Assembly (NCBI GenBank): GCA_963707575.1
Contig: OY970171.1
Location: 1,426,001-1,490,000, forward strand
Direction: 5' to 3'
From: Gaiellasilicea sp963707575
GTDB lineage: Bacteria; Actinomycetota; Thermoleophilia; Gaiellales; Gaiellaceae
DNA: 64,000 nucleotides
Shown here: piece after piece, positions 8,219 to 16,674 of the stretch
Position numbering within the stretch: position 1 is the first letter of the stretch
Layout: every line of letters begins with the position of its first letter
Made by a program: the position numbers and the translations under genes
Notes under the pieces: generated by a model
The model's database searches: none
What the model was told of the DNA's origin: nothing
What the model saw: the letters and a program-made list of their open reading frames with translations, nothing else

Positions 8219-9505
8219 GTGAGCGACCTCTTCGCCGATGCGGCCCGCGAGCGCGCGGACACCGTTGCACCGCTGGCGCAACGCATCCGGCCGCGGACGC
8301 TGGACGAGCTCGTCGGGCAGGAGCACGTGCTCGGGCCGGGCTCGGCCCTCCGACGCTCGATCGAGGAGGACCGGTTGCGGTCGCTGATCCTCTACGGCCC
8401 GCCGGGCGTCGGCAAGACGACGCTCGCACGGATCGTCGCGGAGACGACGGGTGCCGCGTTCGAGGAGCTCTCCGCGGTCTCTGCCCGCGTGGACGACGTG
8501 CGCAGGATCCTCGGGGGCGCCCGCGACCGCCTGGGCGGGAACGGGCAGCGCACGATCCTCTTCCTGGACGAGATCCACCGCTTCAACAAGGCCCAGCAGG
8601 ATGCGCTGCTGCCCGGGGTCGAGGACGGGCTCGTGACGCTGATCGGCGCGACGACCGAGAACCCCTACTTCGAGGTCAACTCGGCGCTGCTCTCGCGCTG
8701 CCAGGTGATCGAGCTCGAGTCGCTCGGCGAACCGGAGCTGCTCGAGGTGGTGGCGCGTGGCGCGGCCGCGATCGGCGCCGAGGTGCCCGCTGCCGTGGCG
8801 GACGAGATCGTCCGGCGCGCCGGCGGCGACGCCCGCACGGCGCTGAACACGGTCGAGCTCGCATGGGAGACGGCGCAGGCAGAAGGCGTCCCGCTCGAGG
8901 AGCGGCATGTCGAGGACGCCGCACGAAAGCGCCCGCTGCGCTACGACAAGGGCGCCGACCAGCACTACGACTTCGTCTCGGCGTTCATCAAGTCGATGCG
9001 CGGCTCCGATCCCGACGCAGCCGTCTACTACCTCGCCGCCATGCTCGAGGGCGGTGAGGACCCGCGCTTCATCGTGCGCCGAATGGTCATCTTCGCTTCA
9101 GAGGACGTCGGCAACGCCGACCCGCGCGCGCTCCAGGTGGCGGTCGCGGCGGCACATGCGCTGGAGCACGTCGGCCTGCCCGAGGCGCAGCTGAACCTCT
9201 CCCAGGCCGCGATCTACCTCGCCGGCGCCCCGAAGTCCAAGGCCAGCGCGCTCGCGATCTGGGACGCCCGCAATGACGTGCAGAAGGGCGGCAACCTGCG
9301 TCCACCGGCCATGCTCCGCGATGCGCACTACGCCGGTGCGAAGAAGCTCGGCCACGGGCAGGGCTACATCGACCCGCACACCGACCCGCGCGGGTCCGAG
9401 CTCGACTACCTCCCCGAAGAGCTGAAGGGCCGTCGCTACTATCGCCCGAGCGGCAACGGCGAGGAGGGGACGCGTGGCGATCGCGACGGGAGCGGAGGCA
9501 CCTGA
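8219..9505 (+). CDS. rarA: Replication-associated recombination protein A (RarA/MgsA), AAA ATPase
   Basis: 428 residues from the GTG at 8219, chosen because the protein then opens with SDLFADAA and QRIRPRTLDELVGQEH, the usual family N-terminus; the frame stays open upstream but that part is not protein-like. Walker A GPPGVGKT (60-67), Walker B FLDEIH (115-120), sensor 1 GATTENP, and the C-terminal MgsA domain with DPRFIVRRM, EDVGNADP and YVPYELKG-like DYLPEELKGRRYY. RarA acts at stalled replication forks. Its end overlaps the peroxiredoxin gene by 32 nt. Confidence 0.93.
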   Translation: MSDLFADAARERADTVAPLAQRIRPRTLDELVGQEHVLGPGSALRRSIEEDRLRSLILYGPPGVGKTTLARIVAETTGAAFEELSAVSARVDDVRRILGGARDRLGGNGQRTILFLDEIHRFNKAQQDALLPGVEDGLVTLIGATTENPYFEVNSALLSRCQVIELESLGEPELLEVVARGAAAIGAEVPAAVADEIVRRAGGDARTALNTVELAWETAQAEGVPLEERHVEDAARKRPLRYDKGADQHYDFVSAFIKSMRGSDPDAAVYYLAAMLEGGEDPRFIVRRMVIFASEDVGNADPRALQVAVAAAHALEHVGLPEAQLNLSQAAIYLAGAPKSKASALAIWDARNDVQKGGNLRPPAMLRDAHYAGAKKLGHGQGYIDPHTDPRGSELDYLPEELKGRRYYRPSGNGEEGTRGDRDGSGGT

Positions 9506-9935
9506 GTTCGACCTCGAGGTCGACGGAGCCGAGCGCGTGCGACTATCCGACTTCCGCGGCCGCCGCAACGTCCTGCTCGTCTTCCACCCCTTCGCCTTCA
9601 CCCCCGTCTGCGAGGAGGAGGCGCTGGACCTGCAGGAGAACCTGAGCTCGTTCGGGCAGGCCGAGACCGACGTCGTGCTCGTCTCGTGCGACACCGCGCC
9701 CGCCCGCCAGGCCTGGAAGCGCGAGCTCGGGCTCACGTACACACTCGCATCCGATTTCTGGCCGCACGGCGAGGCGGCCCGCGCCTACGGCGTCTTCGAC
9801 GAGGAGAAGGGCGCAGCGGTGCGCGGCACCTTCCTGATCGACAAGGACGGAACCGTCGTCTGGTCGCTCGTCAACGACGCGGACACGCGCCGCACGGAGC
9901 TGACGTCGGCTCCGCTCGCCGTCTCCGTCGAGTGA
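9474..9935 (+). CDS. Peroxiredoxin (AhpC/TSA family, AhpE-like)
   Basis: 153 residues, GTG start inside the end of rarA with ribosome site GGAGG upstream. Thioredoxin fold with the peroxidatic cysteine in HPFAFTPVCEEE (C46), matching the PxxxTxxC active site; a second cysteine (C72, LVSCDTAP) is not at the usual resolving position, so a one-cysteine or atypical mechanism is likely. Reduces hydroperoxides using a thiol donor. Its stop codon overlaps the next gene's GTG start (GTGA), so it is probably co-translated with the alpha/beta hydrolase. Confidence 0.88.
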   Translation: MAIATGAEAPEFDLEVDGAERVRLSDFRGRRNVLLVFHPFAFTPVCEEEALDLQENLSSFGQAETDVVLVSCDTAPARQAWKRELGLTYTLASDFWPHGEAARAYGVFDEEKGAAVRGTFLIDKDGTVVWSLVNDADTRRTELTSAPLAVSVE

Positions 9936-10711
9936 TCTCGACGTACGAGTGGGGCGAGCGCGGCGCGCCCGTCCTCGTCTGCCTGCACGGCGTCACGAGC
10001 CACGGCCGCCACTTCGCCAGGCTGGCCGAGCGGCTGGCCGGCCGCTTCCACGTCGTCGCGCTCGACCAGCGCGGGCACGGTGACTCGGCCTGGGAGCCGC
10101 CGTGGTCGCTCGAACAGCACGTCGAGGACACGATCGGGGCCGTGTCGGACGCGGGCGTCGCCGGTGCACCGTCCACCTGGGTCGGGCACTCGTTCGGCGG
10201 GCGCGTCGCCCTCGAGGTCGCCGCTGCCGCCCCGGAGCTCGTGGAGCGGCTCGTGCTGCTCGACCCGGCGATCCGCATCGACCCCGCGGTCGCTCTCTAT
10301 GCCGCCGAGAACGCCCGGCGCGACCGCTCCTACTCGAGCTTCGACGAGGGCATCGACCGCCGGTTCGAGGAGAGCGTGCTCCACCGGGCGCAGCGCGAGG
10401 TCGTCGCCGGGGAGCTGCACGGGCACTTGGTCGAGGACGATGAGGGGCGGTGGCGCTACCGCTACTCGCAGAGCGCAGTCGTCGCCTCCTACGGCGAGAT
10501 GAGCCGCAGGCAGCCGTCGTTCGAGCTCGTGCGCGTCCCCACCCTCGTCGTGCTCGGGGAGAACTCGTACGTCCCGTACGACCACCTGCTCGAGGCCCAC
10601 ACCGCCGCCCTCGGCGACCTGCTCGAGGTCGTGCGCGTCCCCGGCGGCCACACGGTGCTGTGGGATGCGTTCGAGGAAACGGCCACCGCCCTGGAGCGCT
10701 TTCTCCGTTAG
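9932..10711 (+). CDS. Alpha/beta-fold hydrolase
   Basis: 259 residues from the GTG at 9932, which overlaps the peroxiredoxin stop as GTGA. Alpha/beta-hydrolase features: oxyanion segment CLHGVTSHG, DQRGHGDS, nucleophile elbow GHSFGG (S87) and catalytic histidine in GGHTVLWD (H240). The substrate cannot be deduced; lipase/esterase, epoxide hydrolase-like or haloperoxidase-like members all look like this. Its end overlaps the end of the convergent FMN reductase gene by 4 nt, leaving no space for a conventional terminator. Confidence 0.83.
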   Translation: MISTYEWGERGAPVLVCLHGVTSHGRHFARLAERLAGRFHVVALDQRGHGDSAWEPPWSLEQHVEDTIGAVSDAGVAGAPSTWVGHSFGGRVALEVAAAAPELVERLVLLDPAIRIDPAVALYAAENARRDRSYSSFDEGIDRRFEESVLHRAQREVVAGELHGHLVEDDEGRWRYRYSQSAVVASYGEMSRRQPSFELVRVPTLVVLGENSYVPYDHLLEAHTAALGDLLEVVRVPGGHTVLWDAFEETATALERFLR

Positions 10712-11274
10712 GCGGCTGCAGGCTCCAGCTCGGCGACCGCGCGCAGGCCGACCTCGTGCTCGAGCGCCGACAGCACAACGCGCAGCTCCTGGGCGAGCGC
10801 CTCGTCCGAGCCGGTGGCAAGCCGCTCGTGCGCCTTGGGCACCGTCACGGCCTCGTCGAGGACGCGCGCGCCCAGTGCTCCGAGCACCTTGCGCGTCTCG
10901 GCAGCGGCCCAGACGCCGCCGAACATGCCGGTGCTGGACGAGATCACCGCGGCGGGCTTGTTCCGCACCGGCGACTCGAGCAGCGGCCGGGAGACCCAGT
11001 CGAGCGCGTTCTTCAGCGCCCCGGGAATCGAGTGGTTGTACTCGGGCGTCGCGATGAGCACGGCGTCGGCCGCGGCCAGTGCAGCCTTCAGCCGCTGCAC
11101 GGCGACCGGCTGGGCGCCCGGGAGGTCGTCGTCGGCGTCGTACGGCGGGATCTCCTTCAGCCCCTCGTAGAGCACGAGCTCCACGTCGCCGGGCGCCGAC
11201 GCGGCAGCCCTCCGCAGGAGCTCGCTGGAGTGCGAGCCCGAGCGGAGGCTGCCGCTGAGTGCGAGGACGTGCAT
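10708..11274 (-). CDS. NAD(P)H-dependent FMN reductase
   Basis: 188 residues. Flavodoxin-like fold with N-terminal phosphate loop ALSGSLRSGSHS and the family motif TPEYNHSIPG (76-85) that contacts the FMN isoalloxazine ring. The GMFGGVWA segment is also typical of the azobenzene/FMN reductase family. It probably passes electrons from NAD(P)H to flavin, quinone or chromate-type acceptors; the physiological acceptor is unknown. It is followed in the same direction from the YceI gene with only 2 bp between them, so the two may be one transcript. Confidence 0.85.
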   Translation of the reverse strand: MHVLALSGSLRSGSHSSELLRRAAASAPGDVELVLYEGLKEIPPYDADDDLPGAQPVAVQRLKAALAAADAVLIATPEYNHSIPGALKNALDWVSRPLLESPVRNKPAAVISSSTGMFGGVWAAAETRKVLGALGARVLDEAVTVPKAHERLATGSDEALAQELRVVLSALEHEVGLRAVAELEPAAA

Positions 11275-11276
11275 CT

Positions 11277-11822
11277 CTACGCCTGCTCCCCCGGCTGGAT
11301 CAGCGCGAGGTTGGCGGTGACGAGAACGTCGTCGTCGAGCATCGCGCCGCCACCCGGCAGGTCGGCCGTCCAGCTGACCCCGTAGTCGTGGCGGTTGATC
11401 GTCGTCTCGAGATCGAGACCGACGCGCTGGTTGCCGTAGCCGTCCGTCACCGGGCCGGCGAACGTGCCCGTCAACTCGACCGAGCGGGTCGTGCCCTTGA
11501 TCGTCAGCTCGCCCACGGCGGCGACGCGATTGCCGTCGACCTGGATCGAGCTCGACTCGAACCGCAGCTCGGGGTGGCGCTCGGCGTCGAAGAAGTCCGG
11601 GGTCAGCAGATGGCCGACGAGGTTCGGGTCGTCGACCTGCACGCTCTCGACACGCGCCGTCCCTTGGAGGCGGCCGTCGACGAGCGAAGCGTCGAAGTCG
11701 GCGAACTCACCCTTGAACGTCATCACGGTGCTGTGCGTGATCGCAAATCCGACCCCTGAATGGACGGGATCCAGCGCCCACGTCCCGGCCGGAACGACCG
11801 TCGTCTGTTCGGTAGTGCTCAT
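11277..11822 (-). CDS. YceI-family lipid-binding protein
   Basis: 181 residues from the ATG at 11820-11822, preferred over an upstream in-frame ATG because a GGGAG ribosome site sits 7 nt before it. YceI fold (lipocalin-like beta-barrel that binds isoprenoid chains): WALDPVHSGVGFAITH at the N-terminus, FDAERHPELRFES in the middle and a C-terminal beta-rich half. There is no signal peptide, so this copy is predicted cytoplasmic, unlike E. coli YceI. It is divergent from a MarR regulator 59 bp away, a common arrangement for regulator and target. Confidence 0.88.
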   Translation of the reverse strand: MSTTEQTTVVPAGTWALDPVHSGVGFAITHSTVMTFKGEFADFDASLVDGRLQGTARVESVQVDDPNLVGHLLTPDFFDAERHPELRFESSSIQVDGNRVAAVGELTIKGTTRSVELTGTFAGPVTDGYGNQRVGLDLETTINRHDYGVSWTADLPGGGAMLDDDVLVTANLALIQPGEQA

Positions 11823-11837
11823 TGAGATCTCCCTTCT

Positions 11838-11913
11838 CAAGTGCTATTCTTTGTGTGCGCAACTACTGTAGCGCCTAACACATGAGCAGTCAAGTATTGA
11901 GCCAACAAGTACT
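11838..11913. promoter_or_regulatory. Possible MarR operator: three CAAGT half-sites
   Basis: The yceI/marR divergent spacer and the first codons of marR contain CAAGTGCT (11838-11845), CAAGTATT (11891-11898) and CAAGTACT (11906-11913). The local sequence is more AT-rich than its surroundings. MarR proteins often repress a divergent neighbour and themselves through such inverted or repeated sites. These are partial matches to each other and no perfect palindrome is present, so this is a candidate only. Confidence 0.3.
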
Positions 11914-12382
11914 CGCCTCGGAGGAGGTCGCCCTCACCGCGTGGGTGCGGCTGCTGCGGACCCACTCCGCGATGAAGCGCGACTTCAACGCCCGGCTCCA
12001 GGCCGAGCACGGCCTGACCGTGAACGACTACGAGGCGCTGCTCCTGCTCTCCCACGACCCCGACCGCCGGCTCAAGCGCGTCGTGCTGGCGGAGCGTCTC
12101 CAGCTGACGCCGTCCGGGGTGACCCGCCTGCTGGACGGGCTCGAGGCGGCCGGCTTCGTGGAGAAGGGCAGCTGCGAGAGCGATGCCCGGGTGACCTACG
12201 CGGTGCTCACGGCCACGGGCGGCGCGAAGCTGAAAGAGGCCTCCTGCTCGCACGTCGCTGCGGTACGCGAGCTGTTCGGTGAGCGGCTCGACGACGACGA
12301 GCTCAGGACGCTCGGCGAGCTGCTGGGCCGCCTTCCCGGCGGCAACGCCGACGGCGGCGAGTGCGCCGTCGAGACCGACTAG
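11882..12382 (+). CDS. MarR-family transcriptional regulator
   Basis: 166 residues. Winged helix-turn-helix: helices around LTVNDYEALLLLSHD, recognition region LAERLQLTPSGVTRLLDGLEAAGFVEK and wing SCESDARVTYAVLTATG. Likely a dimeric repressor responding to a small phenolic, lipid or oxidant ligand. Divergent from yceI, which is its most probable target. Its last 4 nt overlap the end of the convergent aminotransferase gene. The cysteine pair near residues 98 and 126 could be redox-responsive, but that is speculation. Confidence 0.87.
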   Translation: MSSQVLSQQVLASEEVALTAWVRLLRTHSAMKRDFNARLQAEHGLTVNDYEALLLLSHDPDRRLKRVVLAERLQLTPSGVTRLLDGLEAAGFVEKGSCESDARVTYAVLTATGGAKLKEASCSHVAAVRELFGERLDDDELRTLGELLGRLPGGNADGGECAVETD

Positions 12383-13731
12383 ACCGCGTACTCGTCAGCG
12401 ATCGCGAGCACCTCGTCGAGCGTCGTGAGGCCCTCGTCGAGCTCCTCGCGGGTGATCGTCAACGGCGGGCAGATCAAGATTACGTTCCAGTGCGTCATCA
12501 GGTAGAGGCCGCGCTCAAGCGCTGCCTTGGCCAGGCGCGCCACCGGTGCCGCCGCCTCGCCGCCGGCGTTGAAGGGGACGAGCGGCTCGCGCGTCTCGCG
12601 GTTGCGCACGAGCTCGAGGCCCCAGAAGAGGCCGAGGCCGCGCACGTCGCCGATCGACGGATGCTTCTCGGCGAGCGCCGGGAGCGCCGTCGCCAGATAG
12701 TCCCCCTGCTCGGCGGCGTTCTCGACGATCCCTTCCTCGCGGAACGCCTCGATCGAGGCGACGGCCGAGGCGCAGGCCAGCGGGTGGCCGCTGTAGGTGA
12801 GCCCGCCGGCGAGGAACTTGTCCCGCAGCCACTCCGAGATCGGCTCGGAGACGGTCATCGCGCCGAGCGGCACGTAGCCCGAGTTGATCCCCTTCGCCAT
12901 CGTCAGGATGTCCGGGACAACGTCCCAGTTCTCACAGGCGAACCACTTCCCCGTGCGGCCGAAGCCCGCCATCACCTCGTCGCAGATCAGCAGGATCCCG
13001 TGGCGGTCGCAGGTCTCGCGGATCGAACGGAGATAGCCGTCGGGCGGGACGATGATCCCGTTCGTGCCGACGACGGTCTCGAGGATCACCGCGGCGACCG
13101 TGTGCGCCCCCTCGTACTGGAGGATCTCCTCGAGGTGCGGCGCTCCGGTGCACACGGGGCACGGGTCGGGGTGCCCGGCCGGACAGCGGTAGGTGTAGGG
13201 GTCGAGCATGCGCACGACGCCGGGGATCCCGGGCTCCGCGTGCCAGCGGCGCGGGTCGCCCGTCAGGGTGATCGCGCCCGCGGTCGCACCGTGGTAGGAG
13301 CGGTAGCGGGCGACCACCTTGTGCCGCCCCGTGTACCAGCGCGCCAGCTTGATCGCGTTCTCGTTCGCCTCGGCGCCGCCGTTCGTGAAGAAGGACATCT
13401 TCAGGTTGCCCGGCGTGACGTCCGCGAGCAACCGCCCGAGCTCCGAGCGCGGCTCGGTCGCCATCGGCGGTCCGATCGTGCAGAGCTTCTCGGCCTGGTC
13501 CTTGATCGCCGCGATGATCTTCGGGTGCTGGTGGCCGATGGAGACGTTGACGAGCTGCGACGCGAAGTCGAGATAGCGGTTGCCCTCGTAGTCCCAGAAG
13601 TACCGGCCCTCGCCGCCGGCAACCGGCAGCGGGTCGATCGCGTTCTGCACCGACCACGAGTGGAGCACGAACTCCTTGGCGTCGGCGCGAACCTGCTCCC
13701 CGAGCTGCGGATTCGTCTCGATCGTCGCCAC
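12379..13731 (-). CDS. Class III (omega) aminotransferase, probably beta-alanine/beta-aminoisobutyrate:pyruvate type
   Basis: 450 residues. Fold-type I PLP enzyme of the subgroup III aminotransferases: FFTNGGAEANENAIKLAR cofactor segment, YHGAT, DEVMAGFGRTG (D251 binds the pyridine nitrogen) and Schiff-base lysine in LTMAKGINSG (K280). An unusual CPAGHPDPCPVC stretch (183-194) has three cysteines and a histidine spaced like a small metal knuckle. The window also contains malonate-semialdehyde dehydrogenase, dihydropyrimidinase and N-carbamoyl-beta-alanine amidohydrolase. The best inference is transamination of beta-alanine to malonate semialdehyde; other omega-amino acids or taurine remain possible. 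Confidence 0.85.
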   Translation of the reverse strand: MATIETNPQLGEQVRADAKEFVLHSWSVQNAIDPLPVAGGEGRYFWDYEGNRYLDFASQLVNVSIGHQHPKIIAAIKDQAEKLCTIGPPMATEPRSELGRLLADVTPGNLKMSFFTNGGAEANENAIKLARWYTGRHKVVARYRSYHGATAGAITLTGDPRRWHAEPGIPGVVRMLDPYTYRCPAGHPDPCPVCTGAPHLEEILQYEGAHTVAAVILETVVGTNGIIVPPDGYLRSIRETCDRHGILLICDEVMAGFGRTGKWFACENWDVVPDILTMAKGINSGYVPLGAMTVSEPISEWLRDKFLAGGLTYSGHPLACASAVASIEAFREEGIVENAAEQGDYLATALPALAEKHPSIGDVRGLGLFWGLELVRNRETREPLVPFNAGGEAAAPVARLAKAALERGLYLMTHWNVILICPPLTITREELDEGLTTLDEVLAIADEYAV

Positions 13732-13741
13732 GGGCCGCAGT

Positions 13742-14518
13742 CTACTTCGGGAGGTCGTCTTCGAAGAGACGGATCGAGCCGAGCGGCCTGAAGCCGAGGC
13801 GCTCCAGGATCGGCCGCGAGCCTTCGACCGCTTGGACGAAGAGTGTGCTCACTCCGCGCGCCCGCGCATCGCGCCAGCGAGCATGCACGAGTGCTCGGTA
13901 GACCCCGCGGCCACGTGCGTGCGGAAGCGTCGAGCCGCCCATCAGGTACGCGGCACCGTCGCCGACGATCGCCCGACCGAAGCCGACGGCCTCACCGTTC
14001 AAGAACGCGATGTACGTGTGGAGGTGCTCCGAGCCGCGTATCTCCTCCCAGCGCGCGTCGATCTCCTTACGGAGCGCGTTCCGTCGCTCCTCGGGGGCCT
14101 TCCAGCACTCCCAGTCCACCTCGTGGGCTGCGAGGTACTCCTCGGCGCTCTCAACCGCTCGTGCCTCAACGACGGACTTGCCGGACGGCTCGCTGGTCAG
14201 GACCATCGACGTCAGGAGGGGCGTGTCCGCCTTCGGCGCGAGCCCCAGCGCCGTCAGCCGCTCACCGAGGTCGCGCGGAGTTGCTTCCTCGCCGACCCAC
14301 CAGAGCACGCGCCGACAGCCGTTTGCGAGCGCTGCCCGTCGGACGTCCGCGACACCGTTCTCGACCCCTTCAGGAGAGAAGCGCAGCCGATGTACCTCCG
14401 CATACGACCTCCCGACAAACACGAGCAGACAGAAGCGATCGTCGAGCACCCGCTCCATGCGCGGCGTGAGAGGCGTGTAGAAGGCGGGGTTCTCGGCCAG
14501 CTCGAGCAGATGGGTCAT
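13742..14518 (-). CDS. GNAT-family N-acetyltransferase
   Basis: 258 residues from the ATG at 14516-14518; the frame extends upstream but would run across the promoter of the divergent dehydrogenase. The C-terminal half is a GNAT domain: YIAFLNGEAVGFGRAIV, then LPHARGRGVYRALVHAR, the acetyl-CoA pyrophosphate loop, and FVQAVEGSRPILERLGF. The N-terminal half resembles a second, degenerate GNAT-like domain. Substrate unknown. It sits 10 bp downstream of the aminotransferase start on the same strand, so the two are probably co-transcribed. Confidence 0.8.
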   Translation of the reverse strand: MTHLLELAENPAFYTPLTPRMERVLDDRFCLLVFVGRSYAEVHRLRFSPEGVENGVADVRRAALANGCRRVLWWVGEEATPRDLGERLTALGLAPKADTPLLTSMVLTSEPSGKSVVEARAVESAEEYLAAHEVDWECWKAPEERRNALRKEIDARWEEIRGSEHLHTYIAFLNGEAVGFGRAIVGDGAAYLMGGSTLPHARGRGVYRALVHARWRDARARGVSTLFVQAVEGSRPILERLGFRPLGSIRLFEDDLPK

Positions 14519-14573
14519 CCTCGCGGGGCAGCGTAGTCGCGGTACCCTCCAAGGACCACTGAAGGAGGACGAG

Positions 14574-16103
14574 ATGACCGAGCTCGCGAGCCCGCCAAGC
14601 GAACGCGCCGAGGGTGTCAAGCGCATCAACCACTGGATCGGCGGCACGGCCGTCGCCGGCGGGTCCGGCCGCAGCGGCCCGGTCTACAACCCCGCGACGG
14701 GCGAGCAGTCGGGCGCCGTCGACTTCGCCTCCGTCGAGGAGGTCGCGCAGGCAGTCGCCGCGGCCAAGGCGGCCTTCCCCGCCTGGCGCGCAACGTCGCT
14801 CTCGCGCAAGTCCGACATCTACTTCCGGATCCGCAAGCTGCTCGACGAGCACCGCGAGGACCTCGCGCGCCTGCTCACGCTCGAGCACGGCAAGGTGCTC
14901 TCCGACGCCATGGGCGAGGTCGCGCGCGGCCTCGAGGTGGTCGAGTTCGCCTGCGGCATCCCGCACCTGCTGAAGGGCGGCTTCACCGAGCAGGCCTCGA
15001 CCGGGATCGACGTCTACTCGATCCGCCAGCCGCTCGGCGTCGTGGCCGGGATCACGCCCTTCAACTTCCCGGCCATGGTCCCCATGTGGATGTGGGGGCC
15101 GGCGCTCGCCTGCGGCAACACGTTCGTGCTCAAGCCGTCGGAGAAGGACCCCTCCGCTTCGATCCTGACCGCCGAGCTGCTGAAGGAGGCCGGAGTCCCC
15201 GACGGCGTCTTCAACGTCGTTCACGGCGACAAGGTCGCCGTCGACGCGCTGCTCGAGCATCCGGACGTGGCCGCGCTCAGCTTCGTCGGCTCGACGCCCA
15301 TCGCGCGCTACATCTACGAGACGGGGACGAGGCACGGCAAGCGCGTGCAGGCACTCGGTGGCGCGAAGAACCACATGATCGTGCTCCCGGACGCCGACAT
15401 CGACATGGCTGCGGACGCCGCGGTGAGCGCCGCGTACGGCTCGGCCGGAGAGCGCTGCATGGCGATCTCGCAGGTCGTCGCCGTCGGCGACGCGGGTGAC
15501 GCGCTCGTCGCCGCGATCAAGGAGCGCCTGCCGAAGATCAAGGTCGGCAGCGGGCTCGAGGAGGGCGTCGAGATGGGACCGCTCGTCACACGCGAGCATC
15601 GCGACAAGGTCGCCGGCTACATCGAGGGCGCGGCCGAACAGGGTGCGACCGTGGTCGCCGACGGGCGCGAGAGCGCTCCCGACAACGAGGGCTTCTTCCT
15701 CGGCGTCTCCCTGCTCGACGACGTCACCCCGGAGATGGACGCCTACAAGGACGAGATCTTCGGGCCGGTCCTCGGCATCACGCGCGTCGGCACCTACGAC
15801 GAGGCCGTGAAGCTGATCAACGAGAACCCGTACGGGAACGGGACGGCGATCTTCACCCGCGACGGCGGGGTCGCCCGGCAGTTCCAGTTCGAGGTGGAGG
15901 CGGGGATGGTCGGGATCAACGTGCCGATCCCGGTGCCGGTCGCCTACTACTCGTTCGGGGGCTGGAAGGCCTCGCTCTTCGGCGACACGCACATCTACGG
16001 GCCAGAGGGGATCAACTTCTACACCCGTGGCAAGGTGGTCACCTCGCGCTGGCCCGACCCGGCCACGTCCAAGGTCGACCTGGGCTTCCCGCAGACCCGC
16101 TAG
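14574..16103 (+). CDS. mmsA: CoA-acylating (methyl)malonate-semialdehyde dehydrogenase
   Basis: 509 residues with a near-perfect ribosome site (AAGGAGG) before the ATG. Aldehyde dehydrogenase superfamily. The nucleophilic cysteine is in GSAGERCMAIS (C295), the form characteristic of MMSDH, which also lacks the general-base glutamate of other ALDHs; PFNFP (N164) is present. It converts malonate semialdehyde to acetyl-CoA or methylmalonate semialdehyde to propionyl-CoA, with CO2 and NADH. In this neighbourhood it would finish uracil/thymine breakdown after transamination; valine or inositol catabolism are the other known uses. Confidence 0.93.
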   Translation: MTELASPPSERAEGVKRINHWIGGTAVAGGSGRSGPVYNPATGEQSGAVDFASVEEVAQAVAAAKAAFPAWRATSLSRKSDIYFRIRKLLDEHREDLARLLTLEHGKVLSDAMGEVARGLEVVEFACGIPHLLKGGFTEQASTGIDVYSIRQPLGVVAGITPFNFPAMVPMWMWGPALACGNTFVLKPSEKDPSASILTAELLKEAGVPDGVFNVVHGDKVAVDALLEHPDVAALSFVGSTPIARYIYETGTRHGKRVQALGGAKNHMIVLPDADIDMAADAAVSAAYGSAGERCMAISQVVAVGDAGDALVAAIKERLPKIKVGSGLEEGVEMGPLVTREHRDKVAGYIEGAAEQGATVVADGRESAPDNEGFFLGVSLLDDVTPEMDAYKDEIFGPVLGITRVGTYDEAVKLINENPYGNGTAIFTRDGGVARQFQFEVEAGMVGINVPIPVPVAYYSFGGWKASLFGDTHIYGPEGINFYTRGKVVTSRWPDPATSKVDLGFPQTR

Positions 16104-16137
16104 GAACCGCGCTGCCGCGGCAGGTGTAGTGGCAACG

Positions 16138-16674
16138 ATGCGCTTTCCGCTCATCCTCGCGTCGGCTCTGGCCCTCGCCGCCTCCACGACGGCGGGAGCC
16201 GCGCACGCGCCCGTTCCGACCCGCTCGTGCGAGGAGCGAATCGAGGCCGGCGACGCGCCGCTTCGCTTCCCCGAACCGAAGCGCGGCAGGATCTTCGCGG
16301 GGCCGCTCGCCCTGTCCGGCCATTTCCCGTCCACGAGTGCGGGACTCGGTCCGCGCCACGAGAACGGCCGCTTCTCGACGAAAGTCGGGGCGCTCGTCCG
16401 GGCGGGAAGGCCCGTCGTCCTCTGGGTGCCCCGGCACCTCCGCGGCGCGTTGTTCGTCCACTACGCGCTGACACGTGATGGTGGCCCGGCCGTGCGGCTC
16501 GAGCCGTGCGTCCCCTCGACCGCGGCGTTCTCGTACGACGGCGTCGTCGGCCGCGTGACCGGCTTCAGCGGCGGGTTCGAGGTAACCCTCCCGGGTTGCT
16601 ACCCACTCGACGTCCGGATCGCCGGCGGCCGCTCGTACCGCGTGCGGCTCCCGCTCGGCCGCCCCTGCCGCTAG
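16138..16674 (+). CDS. Secreted protein of unknown function
   Basis: 178 residues from the ATG at 16138. A clear Sec signal peptide (MRFPLILASALALAAS, cleavage probably after AHA near residue 23) precedes a soluble, beta-rich-looking domain with cysteines at about 30, 120, 152 and 177 that could form two disulfides. No family is recognised. No good ribosome site is visible; it follows mmsA by 34 bp. Its last 4 nt overlap the end of the convergent RNase gene. Confidence 0.6.
   Translation: MRFPLILASALALAASTTAGAAHAPVPTRSCEERIEAGDAPLRFPEPKRGRIFAGPLALSGHFPSTSAGLGPRHENGRFSTKVGALVRAGRPVVLWVPRHLRGALFVHYALTRDGGPAVRLEPCVPSTAAFSYDGVVGRVTGFSGGFEVTLPGCYPLDVRIAGGRSYRVRLPLGRPCR

Noticed and set aside
12361..13791. 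Long plus-strand open frame (476 codons) opposite the aminotransferase
   Set aside because: Composition is the Arg/Asp/His/Leu-rich pattern of a high-GC shadow frame; no motif or homology, while the opposite strand encodes a clear class III aminotransferase. The same applies to many other long antisense frames here.
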